Shown here one piece after another: positions 43,901 through 45,482 of a DNA stretch of 45,482 bases. A model generated the notes under the pieces. That model was not told the DNA's origin. It worked only from the letters and a program-made list of their open reading frames with translations, and did not search any database. This DNA comes from Lachnospiraceae bacterium (GTDB lineage Bacteria; Bacillota_A; Clostridia; Lachnospirales; Lachnospiraceae). The stretch covers positions 1 to 45,482 of the forward strand of contig JAQUUB010000030.1 of assembly GCA_028694115.1 (NCBI GenBank), written 5' to 3'. The translations under genes and the position numbers were made by a program. Every line of letters begins with the position of its first letter. The first letter of the stretch is position 1.

Positions 43901-44225
43901 GGAGATGGTAAATATGAAGGTGGACTGTTCCAGGGATGGAAAAGAAGCAATAGAGCTTTTTACTGGGTCATCTGCAGGTACCTATGATGCCATATTAATG
44001 GATATACAGATGCCAGTCATGGACGGATATGAGGCGGCAAAAGCAATTCGTGCTTCGGCGCATCCACAGGCAAAAAGTATTCCGATCTATGCGATGACAG
44101 CTAATGCTTTTTCAGAAGATGTGTCTGCCGCATTCTCCGCCGGTATGAACGGTCATATTGCAAAACCGATTGATACAGCAATCTTATATGGAACACTTGA
44201 CAAATGCTTTAAGGAGACAAGGTAA
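40989..44225 (+). CDS. Hybrid histidine kinase with two solute-binding domains and two receivers
   Basis: The 1078-residue protein has a signal-type N-terminus (RIAVIVLVLTLFSSAVMPVM), two SBP_bac_3-type extracellular domains (about 30-245 and 270-505), and a membrane helix at about 515-540 (FAAIAFLMIVCIGMFILIL). The phosphoacceptor is in RMSHEIRTPMNAIVGL (about 575), the ATPase boxes are NLLSNAYKFTPE, DNGCGISEE and GSGLGLSI. The two receivers carry aspartates in FVDWKMPGKNG (about 864) and LMDIQMPVMDG (about 1003). The paired sensor domains match those of the preceding kinase, so the genes are duplicates that diverged. No output domain is present. Confidence 0.93.
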   Translation: MKILKRIAVIVLVLTLFSSAVMPVMAAGESKTVRVAVLNYSNFLEREEDGTVSGYAAEYLNDIAEYTGWTYEYVDMQFEEALTKLHSGEIDLVVAAQKSPDQEELYDFSESPMGENGTILCVNANDNRYAYEDTASFDGLRVGVLTDSAYIDLCKDYMTENNIHMTMTEYTTEEEASTALEAGQIDAFMTGSIRYTEEYKVIARLSPTDIYFGCNPYDPEIKAGVDAAQKRIYAGNRYYEMSLDQKYFSDIQDSKVFSKAEQAYIESLKAINLGYVATQDPVSYTDAGTGEFAGMTRQILDRISEISGLQFHYVPLPPGKIDYDYLRQKQIGLISSVEYTSINLKTKGLRLSEPYLSAQKVFVGRSNFTFDKNAAHIVAMATGSSSVEAFLQTKYPNFKIVAYDTIEDSFRAVVNGDADLLMQNQYVVTNLLSKPQYEALSAYPVEGLSDQLCLSAVSLIDVDGQPDGFLSDPLLISILNKSISQISDDEASQIVAKYTTGKPYRLTLQDTLYKFRVPFAAIAFLMIVCIGMFILILMIRQRNLKRMEVKNQLLSEAALRADHANKAKSQFLARMSHEIRTPMNAIVGLTEIARHHSDEKEKTDDYLSKIDSSAKILLGIINDVLDMSAIESEKLKIAHSPFDLKTLISSVSTLYYTQCKNKDIEFEVVLSGVTEERLIGDSLRLNQILLNLLSNAYKFTPEGGKIKLMVLQENRTGEKMYLRFSVCDNGCGISEELQTRLFKPFEQESANTALAHGGSGLGLSITKNLVEMMHGAIKVESKKNMGTTFTVELPFDVDSAAAQQDDSKLKDIRALIVDDDKNTLEYTSIVLQRIGVQFETASNGDDAIELLSNAHRGDSGYDICFVDWKMPGKNGIDVTKKIRDLYDENTIIIIVSAYDLSEVEEEAKAAGANMFISKPLFQSTVYNVLMTLSGGKYTKLTADQDAYDFTGKRILLAEDNELNREIATDLLEMVNMKVDCSRDGKEAIELFTGSSAGTYDAILMDIQMPVMDGYEAAKAIRASAHPQAKSIPIYAMTANAFSEDVSAAFSAGMNGHIAKPIDTAILYGTLDKCFKETR

Positions 44226-44240
44226 TCCTTTTACAAATAT

Positions 44241-44732
44241 ATGGAAGAATACAAACATATTCATCACGAATTCGGTCCCGTATATGATGCAGCCTCTCAA
44301 ATCCTTATTCTGGGAAGCTTTCCCTCTGTGAAATCCAGGGAGGTGCAATTCTATTATGGGCATCCGCAGAATCGATTTTGGCGGCTGCTTGCAAAACTTA
44401 CCCGGGAAGAGGTTCCGGCTACGGTTTTGGAGAAGAGAAGCTTTCTGCTGCGGAATCATATTGCCGTATGGGACGTCATCGCAAGCTGCAGTATACAGGG
44501 CTCCAGCGATAGCACCATAAGAGATGTGATAGTCAACGATTTTTCTGGAATTCTTGCGGAGAGCTCCATCAAAAAAATCTACGTAAATGGTGGAAAAGCC
44601 TATGATTTATATACCAGGTATGCACAACCTCTTACTGGGATCAAGGCCATAAAGCTGCCGTCCACAAGTCCTGCCAATGCAGCATGGAATCTGGAACGGT
44701 TAGAAGATGCATGGAAACAAATTCTGGAATAG
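44241..44732 (+). CDS. DNA-deoxyinosine glycosylase (UDG family 6-like)
   Basis: This 163-residue base-excision enzyme removes hypoxanthine or uracil-type bases from DNA. ILILGSFPSVKSREVQFYYGHPQNRFWRLL contains the family 6 motif 1 with the asparagine (HPQN) in place of a catalytic aspartate, and the final motif is LPSTSPANA. The protein has the usual family length. The start at 44241 lacks a strong ribosome site but follows the kinase stop by 15 bases. There is no visible functional link to the kinases. Confidence 0.9.
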   Translation: MEEYKHIHHEFGPVYDAASQILILGSFPSVKSREVQFYYGHPQNRFWRLLAKLTREEVPATVLEKRSFLLRNHIAVWDVIASCSIQGSSDSTIRDVIVNDFSGILAESSIKKIYVNGGKAYDLYTRYAQPLTGIKAIKLPSTSPANAAWNLERLEDAWKQILE

Positions 44733-44784
44733 CCCCAAGGGAAGCATCCGGGGATTTCTTAGTATAAAAACAGGTAACTATGCA

Positions 44785-44836
44785 GCAGGTCCGTGCATTT
44801 ACTGCACAGACCGTGAGAAAACGATACAAAATATGG
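44785..44836 (+). repeat. 52-base hairpin element, copy 2
   Basis: This copy has GGTCCGTGCA pairing with TGCACAGACC, one mismatch, followed by the same A-rich tail. It is 46/52 identical to 32361-32412. It lies immediately upstream of the HD-domain gene, and its final ATATGG runs into that gene's GGGAGG ribosome site. Confidence 0.75.
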
Positions 44837-44847
44837 GAGGTAGTGTC

Positions 44848-45441
44848 ATGGACAGGGAACGATTTGAAAAACAGCTTGCATTTATCCTGGAGGTTGATCA
44901 GGAAAAAAATATTTTGCGTCAGACCCACATCAGCAATCATGGGCGGAGGGAAAATGATGCCGAACATGCCTGGCATATGGCAGTTATGGTCTATCTGCTG
45001 AAGGAGTACGCAAATGAAGAGATTGATCTGGCGAAGGCGATGATGATGGCACTGATTCACGATGTTGTGGAGATAGATGCAGGGGATACCTATGCTTATG
45101 ACGAGGAAGGTTTGTCAACCCAGAAGGAGCGGGAAGAAAGAGCAGCAGAGCGTATATTTGGATTACTTCCCGAAGAGCAGAAAGAGGAGCTGAGAACGCT
45201 GTTTGACGAATTCGAAACCTATGCAACACCGGAAGCCCGGTTCGCCCGGGCCATGGATAATTTTCAGCCATTGCTTTTGAATAATTCCAACAATGGCGGA
45301 GACTGGAAGATGCATGAAGTCTGTAAAACACAGATACAGAAACGTCATGCAACGACAGAGCGTGGTTCCAGGGAAATCAGTGAATATGCAAATCAGATAA
45401 TCGAAGAGAATGTGAAAAAGGGCAATATCATCAATCAATAA
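44848..45441 (+). CDS. HD-domain phosphohydrolase, 5-prime-nucleotidase-like
   Basis: This 197-residue HD protein of the YfbR/HDDC2 type probably hydrolyses nucleoside monophosphates or related phosphates. Metal ligands are NDAEHAWHMAV (H of the first helix), LIHDVVEIDAGD (the HD pair) and a later aspartate in ARAMDNFQPLL. ATG 44848 has GGGAGG 8 bases upstream; the longer frame to 44707 passes through the repeat element and the glycosylase 3-prime end. It is separated from the glycosylase by 115 bases containing the hairpin element, so control may be independent. Confidence 0.9.
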   Translation: MDRERFEKQLAFILEVDQEKNILRQTHISNHGRRENDAEHAWHMAVMVYLLKEYANEEIDLAKAMMMALIHDVVEIDAGDTYAYDEEGLSTQKEREERAAERIFGLLPEEQKEELRTLFDEFETYATPEARFARAMDNFQPLLLNNSNNGGDWKMHEVCKTQIQKRHATTERGSREISEYANQIIEENVKKGNIINQ

Positions 45442-45482
45442 TTGCTGCATCATACTTGTGGCAGGAGAGACACCAGGAGGTT

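Overview
The window reads as a low-GC Gram-positive genome, most likely a gut Clostridium-type bacterium of the Lachnospiraceae. This is judged from gene style: a BlaR1/BlaI pair with an attached sensor domain, an RclA/CcdA-TlpA redox operon, a beta-glucoside PTS, tandem hybrid histidine kinases with solute-binding sensor domains, strong GGAGG ribosome sites and A/T-rich codons. No rRNA, tRNA, CRISPR array, phage module or complete transposon was seen. The species assignment is inference. Region A (about 1-18300) looks like an accessory metabolic island. It carries three HxlR-family regulators, a class M sirtuin, a second-type tryptophanyl-tRNA synthetase and a MarR/DUF5131 pair. It also carries two tightly packed operons. 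Operon 1 (4634-10265) encodes a HisRS-like catalytic domain without anticodon domain, a metallo-beta-lactamase-fold enzyme, a HisC-type aminotransferase, two small membrane proteins that look like halves of one permease, a divergent TrpB and an HxlR regulator. After a terminator and an HxlR-type operator come a PPOX-fold protein and a flavin reductase. Operon 2 (11482-18304) encodes a zinc alcohol dehydrogenase, a split transketolase, a divergent TrpA, a second zinc alcohol dehydrogenase, a CatB/Vat-like acetyltransferase and a histidine-phosphatase. It ends in a frameshifted prephenate-dehydratase-like gene and a frameshifted DUF2000 gene. The mix of tryptophan- and histidine-pathway paralogues, sugar-phosphate enzymes, a transporter and an aminoacyl-tRNA synthetase suggests a specialised pathway to an aromatic or heteroaromatic amino-acid analogue. 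This is the best candidate for an undescribed system in the window, but the product is not known. Region B (about 18305-24700) starts with a gene-poor, decayed stretch. It then carries a MerR regulator facing a truncated MATE pump, a GNAT acetyltransferase, a membrane-anchored protein behind a BlaI-type operator, a frameshifted YcxB-like gene, and blaR1/blaI with no beta-lactamase gene nearby. Region C (24700-32300) has an RclA-like flavoenzyme, a CcdA-thioredoxin fusion and an Rrf2 regulator in one redox operon. A large inverted-repeat element follows, then an RpiR regulator, a beta-glucoside PTS and a 6-phospho-beta-glucosidase. Region D (32300-45482) holds four hybrid sensor kinases, two of them with paired extracellular solute-binding domains. 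None has a DNA-binding output domain and no such regulator lies beside them. A probable short terminated transcript sits between the first and second kinases. A family-6-like DNA glycosylase and an HD-domain phosphohydrolase close the window. A 52-base hairpin element occurs twice in this region, at 32361 and 44785.
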